This document shows, in pieces, positions 1 through 4,863 of a DNA stretch of 5,617 nucleotides. The stretch spans positions 1 to 5,617 of the forward strand of contig JALSSE010000008.1 in NCBI GenBank assembly GCA_026984415.1, given 5' to 3'. Under the pieces are notes generated by a model that searched no databases, was not told the DNA's origin, and saw nothing but the letters and a program-made list of their open reading frames with translations. Every line of letters begins with the position of its first letter. Positions within the stretch are counted from its first letter, which is position 1. The position numbers were made by a program, and so were the translations under genes. Origin of the DNA: Hydrogenothermaceae bacterium (GTDB lineage Bacteria; Aquificota; Aquificae; Hydrogenothermales; Hydrogenothermaceae).

Positions 1-1
1 A

Positions 2-994
2 GCAAATGCAAGGGTTAGGGAAATCTTTAAAATCAGGTCAAAAGCAATAAAAAGTTTAAGGGAATATTTGGAAAGTAAAGGATTTATGGAAGTTGAGACA
101 CCAATACTTCAGCCAGTTGCCTCTGGTGCCCTTGCTAAACCTTTTGTTACATATCACAATGCATTGGATATGAATCTATTTTTAAGAATAGCACCAGAAC
201 TTTATTTAAAAATGTTAGTTGTTGGCGGATACAACAGGGTTTATGAGATTGGTAGGAACTTCAGAAATGAAGGTATAGATACAACCCATAATCCAGAATT
301 TACAATGGTTGAATTTTATGCAGCCTATCTTGATTACAACGATTTAATGGATATGACAGAAGAACTGCTAAGAAAAATATTATTAGATACTGTCGGCACT
401 TTAGAAATAACATGGGAAGGGCAAAAATTAGACTTTTCAAAACCTTTCAGAAGATTACCTTTCTTTGATGCGTTAAAAGAAAAAACAGGAAAAGATAAAG
501 ATTTCTTTTTAAACGAAGAAAAAGCAAGAAGTCTTGCTAAAGAAGTTGGAATTCCAAAAGCAGATACTCTAACCCATCTAAAAATTTTAGACAAACTTTT
601 TGAACACTTTATAGAAGAAGATTTAGTGCAGCCTACATTTGTAATTGATTTTCCTAAAATACTATCTCCCCTTGCAAAAACCCATAGAAACGACCCAGAT
701 TTAGTTGAAAGGTTTGAACTAATTGTAAATAAACAGGAAATTGCAAATGCATATACAGAATTAAACGACCCTGAAGACCAGAGAAAAAGGTTTATACAGC
801 AAATTGTAGAAAAGGAAATGGGTGATGAAGAGGCTATGGATATTGATGAAAATTTCCTTATGGCACTTGAATACGGCTTACCGCCAACAGGAGGAGAAGG
901 GATAGGAATTGATAGATTAGTGATGATGTTAACTGACTCCCCATCTATTAGAGAAGTTATACTTTTCCCTACTTTAAGACCAGAAAAAGAATAA
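2..994 (+). CDS. lysS: Lysyl-tRNA synthetase, class II (3' part; 5' end outside window)
   Basis: Charges tRNA-Lys with lysine in the cytoplasm. The reading frame is open from the first full codon at position 2 to TAA at 992-994, giving 330 residues. This is the catalytic core; the N-terminal OB-fold anticodon-binding domain must lie upstream of the window. Visible class II motifs are motif 1 around [12 protein letters not shown] (about residues 27-38 of the partial protein), motif 2 as [14 protein letters not shown] followed by [12 protein letters not shown] (about 79-106), and motif 3 as [13 protein letters not shown] near the C terminus (Arg about 305). The HNPEF and NEGI segments are the usual LysRS lysine/ATP-site signatures. 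The TTG at 68 is not a real start, because conserved LysRS sequence continues upstream of it in frame. A 37-nt AT-rich gap without a hairpin separates it from the next gene, so co-transcription with ADP-ribosylglycohydrolase and hfq is likely. Confidence 0.97.
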   Translation, partial: ANARVREIFKIRSKAIKSLREYLESKGFMEVETPILQPVASGALAKPFVTYHNALDMNLFLRIAPELYLKMLVVGGYNRVYEIGRNFRNEGIDTTHNPEFTMVEFYAAYLDYNDLMDMTEELLRKILLDTVGTLEITWEGQKLDFSKPFRRLPFFDALKEKTGKDKDFFLNEEKARSLAKEVGIPKADTLTHLKILDKLFEHFIEEDLVQPTFVIDFPKILSPLAKTHRNDPDLVERFELIVNKQEIANAYTELNDPEDQRKRFIQQIVEKEMGDEEAMDIDENFLMALEYGLPPTGGEGIGIDRLVMMLTDSPSIREVILFPTLRPEKE

Positions 995-1021
995 ATTTAA
1001 AAATAAATAAATTAAAGAACA

Positions 1022-1026
1022 GAGGT
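1022..1026 (+). promoter_or_regulatory. Ribosome binding site that fixes a TTG start
   Basis: GAGGT lies 5 nt upstream of the TTG at 1032-1034. An in-frame TAA at 1026-1028 excludes any earlier start, and the first in-frame ATG is codon 18, beyond the conserved GAAIGD motif. TTG is therefore the only plausible initiation codon. Confidence 0.75.
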
Positions 1027-1031
1027 AAAAA

Positions 1032-1994
1032 TTGGAAAGTAGATTTACAGGTGCTTTAGTTGGGGCAGCTATAGGCGATTCTATGGGAATGTGTGTTGAA
1101 GAAATACCTGTAGATGAAGTTATACTTTACTATGGAGATAAAATAAAAAATCTTGTAGAGCCACATCCTGCTTCTCCAGCTTCTTTTTTAAGGGCTGGTG
1201 AAAACTCCAGTGAATTTGAAATAGTAAAAATAGTAACAAAGTCTATTGTTGAAAAAGGTAGAATTGATATAAGGGATATTATTGAAAGATTTATTGAATT
1301 TGAAGAAAAAGAAGAAATACACAGCTATGTAGACCCTTCTTTTTTAGTTGAAATAAAGGCATTAAAAGAAGGAAGAGAAACAAGTAGAGGTGGAAGCAGC
1401 ATAGAAGGGGCCCTTTCAGCAATCCCAATTGGTATGTACCATTACACAAATCCTATTTTGGCTGTTGAAGGTTCAAAATCAGTTGTTTTAATAACCCACA
1501 GAAATGAATTTGTTATAGACACTGCTTCTGTTATTGCTGTAACTATGGGAGAAATGTTGCAGGGAAGATTTTATTTAGAAGAAGAACACAAATATTTAAT
1601 AGAATTTTTAAAAACATTTGTTAAAAAAAATGAAACTAAATATTATCTAAACAAAGTCGAAACTTTACTTGAAAAAGATGCAGATTATGAAGAAGCAATT
1701 AATGAATTAGGGAACGGTTCTTTTTGTTTAGAAGCCCTTTCGCTGGCTTTATTTATATTTTTAAAAACTCCAAATAATACTGAAAACGTGATTATTCAGG
1801 CAGCAAATTCTTACGGTAATTATGGAGGAGATACAGATTCTATAGCACTTCTTGCTGGAGCTTTTGCAGGAGCTTACAACTCTGAAGAAAGTATTCCAGA
1901 AACATGGAAAAAAAGTTTAAAAAGTTATAAAGAGGTAGTTGAATTAGCACGGGGATTATATAAAGTAGCATTACACGATACAGGAGGAATTTGA
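1032..1994 (+). CDS. ADP-ribosylglycohydrolase (DraG/ARH)-family protein with divergent metal motif
   Basis: 320 residues, the size usual for single-domain ADP-ribosylglycohydrolases, which remove ADP-ribose from proteins, nucleic acids or small molecules using a binuclear Mg/Mn centre. Family marks are GALVGAAIGDSMG (residues 7-19), a GGSSIEGALSAIPIG segment (120-134) that resembles the family's G-A-MR-aPig stretch, His156 in LITHRNEF, and the strong C-terminal metal motif YGGDTDSIA (about 264-272) within a Gly/Ala-rich helix. The usual TDDT motif near residue 60 appears as NSSEF in the aligned stretch GENSSEFEIV (56-65), so the first metal site may be weakened or built differently. The start is TTG. 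It sits between lysS (37 nt) and hfq (3 nt), probably in one operon. No signal peptide is evident, so it should be cytoplasmic. The target is unknown; hydrolase activity is inferred from the family only, and a binding or pseudoenzyme role is possible. Confidence 0.85.
   Translation: MESRFTGALVGAAIGDSMGMCVEEIPVDEVILYYGDKIKNLVEPHPASPASFLRAGENSSEFEIVKIVTKSIVEKGRIDIRDIIERFIEFEEKEEIHSYVDPSFLVEIKALKEGRETSRGGSSIEGALSAIPIGMYHYTNPILAVEGSKSVVLITHRNEFVIDTASVIAVTMGEMLQGRFYLEEEHKYLIEFLKTFVKKNETKYYLNKVETLLEKDADYEEAINELGNGSFCLEALSLALFIFLKTPNNTENVIIQAANSYGNYGGDTDSIALLAGAFAGAYNSEESIPETWKKSLKSYKEVVELARGLYKVALHDTGGI
1982..1988 (+). promoter_or_regulatory. hfq ribosome binding site inside the upstream gene
   Basis: AGGAGGA lies within the last codons of the ADP-ribosylglycohydrolase gene (the Gly-Gly end), 9 nt before the hfq ATG at 1998. 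The upstream stop TGA (1992-1994) falls between them, an arrangement typical of translational coupling. Confidence 0.8.
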
Positions 1995-1997
1995 GAA

Positions 1998-2258
1998 ATG
2001 GCAAAGAAAAAAGGTAGGTTACAGGAGCAATTTTTAAATACAATAAGAAAAGAAAAAGTCAGGGTATTTGTTTATCTTGTTAATGGGGTAAAATTAGAGG
2101 GAAAAATCAGATATTTCGATAATTTCACCATACTTCTAAAAGAAGGTCCAAGACAGATACTCATTTACAAACACGCAGTAACTACAGTAATCCCAAAGTC
2201 TGAAATAGAGTTTGAATTTGTGGAAGAAGAAGAAAAAGAGGAGGAAGAAAATACATAA
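1998..2258 (+). CDS. hfq: RNA chaperone Hfq with a short acidic tail
   Basis: 86-residue Sm-like protein expected to form a ring hexamer that binds sRNAs and mRNA A/U-rich tracts. Sm1 covers [20 protein letters not shown] and DNFTILL (about residues 21-47); Sm2 is [10 protein letters not shown] (57-66). Proximal-face uridine-pocket residues are present: Gln9, Asn42-Phe43 (Asn where E. coli has Gln, as in Bacillus-type FDNFT), and Lys58-His59. The rim segment IRKEK (16-20) is basic like the E. coli RRER patch. After the core, the protein ends in [16 protein letters not shown] (71-86), an almost purely Glu/Lys tail that is shorter and far more acidic than the long E. coli C-terminal extension. 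It begins 3 nt after the ADP-ribosylglycohydrolase stop and is probably translationally coupled to it. hfq is more usually found next to miaA, so this neighbourhood is uncommon. Confidence 0.97.
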   Translation: MAKKKGRLQEQFLNTIRKEKVRVFVYLVNGVKLEGKIRYFDNFTILLKEGPRQILIYKHAVTTVIPKSEIEFEFVEEEEKEEEENT

Positions 2259-2298
2259 TTAATTAACTTCCTTTTTAAAAGGTCGGGATTTATTTTTA

Positions 2299-2327
2299 TT
2301 GAAAAATAATATAAATTGATTTATACT
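2299..2327 (+). promoter_or_regulatory. Sigma70-type promoter of the cytochrome c peroxidase gene
   Basis: The -35 element TTGAAA (2299-2304) and -10 element TATACT (2322-2327) are separated by an ideal 17-bp spacer, each with one mismatch to consensus. Predicted transcription start is near 2334, leaving a leader of about 29 nt that carries the strong AAGGAGG ribosome binding site at 2349-2355, 7 nt before the ATG. It suggests the peroxidase is transcribed separately from hfq. Confidence 0.72.
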
Positions 2328-2347
2328 TTAATAATAACTATTACTAA
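2328..2347. repeat. Imperfect inverted repeat at the predicted ccp transcription start
   Basis: TTAATAATA (2328-2336) and TATTACTAA (2339-2347) are complementary at 8 of 9 positions, with a 2-nt centre. The repeat covers the predicted start near 2334, where a repressor operator could act. The region is very AT-rich, so chance is a serious alternative. Confidence 0.3.
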
Positions 2348-2362
2348 TAAGGAGGAAGAACA

Positions 2363-3400
2363 ATGAAGAAAAAAATTATTATGGGTTTGGTTACGGTTTT
2401 TGCAGCTTCTTCTTTTGCCAGTGATTCCCAGCTACTAAAAGAAGCAAGAATGTATTTTAAACCTTTACCAAAGAAACCAACTTCACCAGCCTACAACCCA
2501 ACTACCCCAGAAAAAGTAGAGTTAGGAAAAAAACTTTATTACGACCCAAGACTTTCTTTAAGTGGTGTTATCAGCTGTAATACATGTCATAATCTTGCCA
2601 TGTATGGTGTTGATGCGGTAGAAACATCATTAGGTCATAAGTTTTTGACAGGTGGTAGAAATGCTCCAACTGTTTTAAACGCTGATTTCCAGATTGCACA
2701 GTTCTGGGATGGAAGGGCAAAAAATTTAGAAGAACAGGCAAAAGGTCCAATCTTAAACCCTGTTGAAATGGATATGCCAAACCCAGATTTAGTTATAAGT
2801 AGGTTAAAAACAATTGAAGAATATGTAAATGAGTTTAAAAAAGCATTCCCAAAAGATAAAAATCCTGTAAATTACGATAATGTAGCAAAAGCAATTGCAG
2901 CATTTGAGAGAACACTTATTACACCTTCAAGGTTTGATAAATTTTTAGAAGGTGATACAAATGCATTGACAAAGAAAGAAAAAGAAGGTTTAAAACTATT
3001 TATGGCAAAAGGTTGTGCAGGATGTCATAGTGGTGTTGCTTTAGGTGGGACAATGTATCAAAAAATGGGTGTTGTAAAACCATACCCAGCTGCTTTAATT
3101 GGTGAAGATTTAGGTAGATATGAAGTAACTAAAAAAGAAGCTGATAAACACGTATTCAAAGTTCCAATCCTCAGAAATGTAACAAGAACTTATCCTTACT
3201 TCAGTAAAGGTAAAATATGGGACATTAAAGAAGCAGTTAAGATAATGGCAGAATATCAGCTTGGGCAGAAATTAACTGAAGATGAGGTTGATAAAATTGT
3301 TGCTTTCTTAGACAGTTTAACAGGAGAAATACCTAAGGAAGCTTTACAACTACCAGTATTACCTCCATCTGCTCCAAATACACCAAAACCACAGCTTTAA
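2363..3400 (+). CDS. ccp: Diheme cytochrome c peroxidase, periplasmic (CcpA/MauG family)
   Basis: 345 residues, the usual length for bacterial diheme peroxidases, which reduce H2O2 to water in the periplasm with electrons from small c-type cytochromes. A Sec signal peptide covers residues 1-19 (MKKK, hydrophobic stretch, cleavage likely after SSFA). Two heme c sites are visible: CNTCH at 72-76 (N-terminal domain) and CAGCH at 218-222 (C-terminal domain). Between them are LGH (His92), GGRNAPTVLNA, FWDGRA with the inter-heme Trp115, and NPVEM with the expected catalytic Glu135. Met295 in AVKIMAEYQLG is the likely distal ligand of the high-potential heme. The family commonly has His in the PYFH-x-G segment before that Met; here it is PYFSKG. 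The Pro-rich end (LPPSAPNTPKP) is common in the family. The start is supported by AAGGAGG at good spacing. It has its own promoter and a shared terminator downstream. Confidence 0.94.
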   Translation: MKKKIIMGLVTVFAASSFASDSQLLKEARMYFKPLPKKPTSPAYNPTTPEKVELGKKLYYDPRLSLSGVISCNTCHNLAMYGVDAVETSLGHKFLTGGRNAPTVLNADFQIAQFWDGRAKNLEEQAKGPILNPVEMDMPNPDLVISRLKTIEEYVNEFKKAFPKDKNPVNYDNVAKAIAAFERTLITPSRFDKFLEGDTNALTKKEKEGLKLFMAKGCAGCHSGVALGGTMYQKMGVVKPYPAALIGEDLGRYEVTKKEADKHVFKVPILRNVTRTYPYFSKGKIWDIKEAVKIMAEYQLGQKLTEDEVDKIVAFLDSLTGEIPKEALQLPVLPPSAPNTPKPQL

Positions 3401-3404
3401 TATA

Positions 3405-3428
3405 AAAACCCCTCTAAAGAGGGGTTTT
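3405..3428. terminator. Bidirectional intrinsic terminator between convergent genes
   Basis: AAAACCCCTC and GAGGGGTTTT form a 10-bp stem around a TAAA loop. The flanking A-run and T-run provide a U-tract for transcripts in either direction. It begins 4 nt after the peroxidase stop and ends 3 nt before the end of the minus-strand molybdoenzyme gene, so it serves both. Confidence 0.93.
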
Positions 3429-3431
3429 GTT

Positions 3432-4136
3432 TTAATCAAAATAATCAACTTTGTATTTTGCCCTATCGCTCCAGCCTCTTTCTTCCCAGTAGCCTTTATA
3501 ATCAAAATTCACAAATGTTATTTCTTTCACCCATTTTGCAGATTTATATCCCCATTTGTCTGGGCATATAATCCTTACTGGAAATCCATGGTCTAACGGA
3601 AGTTCTTTTAATATTTTTCCATCTTCATCATAATTAATTTCATAAACTATCAGTGGGTCAAATTCTTTTATGTATTCCAAAGTTACACTTGTAGAGTAGT
3701 CATCTAAAGAACGAAATATAACATCTACAGTGTCTTTTTTTGGTTTTACAATTTTGATTAATTCAGAAAAAGGCAAACCTTTTACTTTAATCCTTCCGAT
3801 TTTGTCTCCACCAGGTGGATTGCTGACACATTCAAAAACCTGCTGGTGTATTTTTGAAGGTAAACTTTTAAGCTCCTCAAAAGATAAATTTAGCTTTTTT
3901 TCTATATTTCCATTAATTTTAAGTCTGTATTTATCTAAATTTTTATAAAAATATTTAGCCTTTTCAGGAGTACCCTTTATATCTACAATAAATAGCTTTT
4001 CAGCAGGGGTGAATTTTCCTTCAGGGGGTAAAGGAGATTTTTTATTGGTTTTAAAAACGTCAAGAATACCTGCCTTTGAAGTTATAGGGACGAATGGAAG
4101 TAATAACATGTATTTTATAAATTTTCTTTTATCCAT
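3432..4136 (-). CDS. Molybdopterin-dependent oxidoreductase, sulfite oxidase fold (MsrP/YedY-like), exported
   Basis: 234 residues matching the sulfite-oxidase-type molybdopterin domain (Oxidored_molyb). The candidate Mo-ligand Cys is Cys103 in VFECVSNPPGGD, the family's e-C-xSNP-GG signature; downstream are KVKGLPFSELI (the usual GvPL-ll segment), FRSLDDY (141-147), DHGFPVRIICPDKWG (182-196), SAKWVKEI (199-206) and GYWEERGW (215-222). The N terminus, DKRKFIK then LLLPFVPI, resembles a twin-arginine signal with KR in place of RR, fitting export of a folded cofactor enzyme. The single domain without a dimerisation domain or cytochrome makes it closer to MsrP-like or uncharacterised relatives than to full sulfite oxidase. 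Substrate cannot be read from the sequence: sulfite, sulfoxides such as methionine sulfoxide, or another oxoanion are all possible. It follows the small membrane gene by 12 nt; its AAAAGGA site overlaps that gene's stop, suggesting coupled translation. Confidence 0.88.
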   Translation of the reverse strand: MDKRKFIKYMLLLPFVPITSKAGILDVFKTNKKSPLPPEGKFTPAEKLFIVDIKGTPEKAKYFYKNLDKYRLKINGNIEKKLNLSFEELKSLPSKIHQQVFECVSNPPGGDKIGRIKVKGLPFSELIKIVKPKKDTVDVIFRSLDDYSTSVTLEYIKEFDPLIVYEINYDEDGKILKELPLDHGFPVRIICPDKWGYKSAKWVKEITFVNFDYKGYWEERGWSDRAKYKVDYFD

Positions 4137-4143
4137 AATAAAT

Positions 4144-4150
4144 TCCTTTT
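4144..4150 (-). promoter_or_regulatory. Ribosome binding site of the molybdoenzyme gene, overlapping the upstream stop
   Basis: On the minus strand AAAAGGA lies 7 nt before the ATG at 4136 and shares two bases with the TAA (4151-4149) of the membrane protein gene. This supports termination-reinitiation coupling. Confidence 0.6.
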
Positions 4151-4454
4151 ACAACAGATGTAGGTAAACAAAAAATATGAATACTAATAAATTAAACAAG
4201 GCAAAGGTTATTTTTAATTTAATATTTTTTCTAAAATGTTTTGATACCCCCCAATATGAATGTACTAAAAAAATTGCGATGAGAAGAACAGGTAAAATAT
4301 TTACGTGTATAGAATATGCTGTACCCCTTTCAATAATATGGTGAAATAAATTCCCTAACTCACGTGGTTTCCAGACCCAGTACCCTGTAATACTTTCAAT
4401 TATAAATAATATATAAAGGACAGTAGCTAATATAAGGAATACTTTTTTCATCAT
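4149..4454 (-). CDS. Small three-helix membrane protein, possible heme b electron-transfer partner
   Basis: 101 residues with three hydrophobic helices at about 5-28, 48-69 and 80-101. By the positive-inside rule (MMKK at the N terminus; SKHFRKNIKLK between helices 2 and 3), the N terminus is cytoplasmic and the C terminus periplasmic. Histidines sit at 38, 39, 50, 65, 73 and 99; His38/39, His50 and His99 fall on the predicted periplasmic side, where a heme b could be held, and His65/73 on the cytoplasmic side. The pattern recalls small cytochrome b-like proteins (DUF4405-type), but I do not recognise the family firmly. It is the first gene of an operon with the exported molybdoenzyme, so an anchor or quinone-linked electron-transfer role, similar in logic to MsrQ for MsrP, is an inference. 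There is no Shine-Dalgarno before the ATG, and a second in-frame ATG follows directly (MM start). Confidence 0.75.
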   Translation of the reverse strand: MMKKVFLILATVLYILFIIESITGYWVWKPRELGNLFHHIIERGTAYSIHVNILPVLLIAIFLVHSYWGVSKHFRKNIKLKITFALFNLLVFIFFVYLHLL

Positions 4455-4461
4455 AATAAAA

Positions 4462-4490
4462 ATTATAAACCAGTTAATTCTTATTGTTTA
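4462..4490 (-). promoter_or_regulatory. Promoter of the membrane protein/molybdoenzyme operon
   Basis: On the minus strand, a consensus TATAAT (4467-4462) is preceded by TAAACA (4490-4485) at 17 bp. Transcription would start around 4455, directly at the ATG of 4454, so the mRNA would be leaderless or nearly so. This agrees with the lack of any Shine-Dalgarno sequence before that ATG. Confidence 0.55.
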
Positions 4491-4500
4491 GATAGAAATC

Positions 4501-4514
4501 TTGATTTAAATCAA
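4501..4514. promoter_or_regulatory. Perfect FNR/CRP-family binding palindrome
   Basis: TTGATTTAAATCAA is a perfect 14-bp palindrome that matches the FNR consensus TTGAT-N4-ATCAA at all ten defined bases. It sits in the divergent intergenic region. Its centre (4507.5) is about 60.5 bp upstream of the predicted plus-strand start at 4568 and about 52.5 bp upstream of the predicted minus-strand start at 4455. Confidence 0.75.
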
Positions 4515-4519
4515 TTTTT

Positions 4520-4533
4520 CTGATTTTTATCAT
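4520..4533. promoter_or_regulatory. Second, weaker FNR/CRP-family half-palindrome pair
   Basis: CTGATTTTTATCAT keeps TGAT-N4-ATCA and differs from the FNR consensus only at the two outermost bases. Its centre (4526.5) lies exactly 41.5 bp upstream of the start predicted from the TATAAT at 4556-4561, the standard class II activator position. Confidence 0.55.
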
Positions 4534-4555
4534 AACAGTATATAAGTTATAAGCA

Positions 4556-4561
4556 TATAAT
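4556..4561 (+). promoter_or_regulatory. -10 element of an apparently activator-dependent promoter
   Basis: Consensus TATAAT with no recognisable -35 hexamer at 16-18 bp (the 17-bp position reads TAACAG). The -35 region is instead adjoined by the FNR-like site at 4520-4533, as in class II FNR promoters. TATAAG at 4541 and 4548 are alternative -10 elements with poorer geometry. Confidence 0.55.
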
Positions 4562-4584
4562 AATATTCGAATTAAATAAAATAT

Positions 4585-4593
4585 AGGAGGTGA
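4585..4593 (+). promoter_or_regulatory. Strong ribosome binding site that decides the start of the first small secreted protein gene
   Basis: AGGAGGTGA is a full Shine-Dalgarno match ending 5 nt before ATG 4599. The in-frame GTG at 4590 is part of this site itself, so the longer start can be dismissed. Confidence 0.88.
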
Positions 4594-4598
4594 AGTAT

Positions 4599-4850
4599 AT
4601 GAAAAAGTTAATTTTAGGATTGGTAGCAATTTTCGGTGTATTTACATTAGGAAATGCTGCTCAGATAATTTCACCAATCGTAGAAGATGGTAAAAAAGTT
4701 GGTTATGTTGTGAAACCTAATCCAAATAAAGAGTTTTATATTGGAAAATGTTTAACTGCAAAAAATGACACAATAGGTGTTTATAACAGTCTTCACAAAG
4801 CTGTTAAAGATTTAAAAGAAGTTTGTGAAATAAATAAAAATACCCAGTAA
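4599..4850 (+). CDS. Small secreted protein of unknown function, copy 1 of a tandem pair
   Basis: 83 residues; I do not recognise the family. Residues 1-21 form a clear Sec signal (MKK, hydrophobic LILGLVAIFGVF, then TLGNAA with cleavage after Ala20 or Ala21), leaving a periplasmic or extracellular mature protein of about 62 residues. The mature part has a beta-like N-terminal half (QIISPIVEDGKKVGYVV), a polar KPNPNKEFY segment, and a C-terminal amphipathic helix (SLHKAVKDLKEVCE). Two cysteines, 51 and 76, are conserved in both copies and could form a disulfide. The ATG at 4599 is chosen because it follows the full Shine-Dalgarno at proper spacing; a GTG nine bases upstream would remove the site. 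It is 78% identical to the next gene, which starts 13 nt after its stop. The region upstream carries FNR-type sites, so oxygen- or redox-linked expression is suspected. Function is unknown. Confidence 0.87.
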   Translation: MKKLILGLVAIFGVFTLGNAAQIISPIVEDGKKVGYVVKPNPNKEFYIGKCLTAKNDTIGVYNSLHKAVKDLKEVCEINKNTQ

Positions 4851-4863
4851 GGAGGTAATATTC

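Noticed and set aside
68..70. TTG as the start of lysS
   Set aside because: The frame is open to the window edge and encodes conserved LysRS sequence upstream, so this is an internal Leu codon.
334..594. Minus-strand ORF of 86 codons inside lysS
   Set aside because: Antisense shadow of a clearly conserved coding region; no ribosome binding site or recognisable domain.
1840..2043. Minus-strand ORF of 67 codons across the hydrolase/hfq junction
   Set aside because: Antisense to two well-supported genes, with no independent evidence.
2270..2282. Possible hfq terminator hairpin (CCTT/AAGG)
   Set aside because: Only 4 bp of stem with a 5-nt loop; too weak to call, although a T-rich stretch follows. 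Where hfq transcripts end is not clear from the sequence.
2316..2329. FNR-like half site TTGAT within the peroxidase promoter
   Set aside because: The second half reads ACTTT instead of ATCAA, and a lone TTGAT is expected by chance in DNA this AT-rich.
2571..2780. Minus-strand ORF of 69 codons inside the peroxidase gene
   Set aside because: Antisense to the first heme domain; composition explained by the sense gene.
3730..3948. Plus-strand ORF of 72 codons inside the molybdoenzyme gene
   Set aside because: Antisense shadow, no supporting motif or ribosome binding site.
4590..4601. GTG start giving a 3-residue longer first small secreted protein (MKYMKKL)
   Set aside because: The GTG is part of the Shine-Dalgarno AGGAGGTGA itself; ATG 4599 has proper spacing and matches the start of the paralogue.
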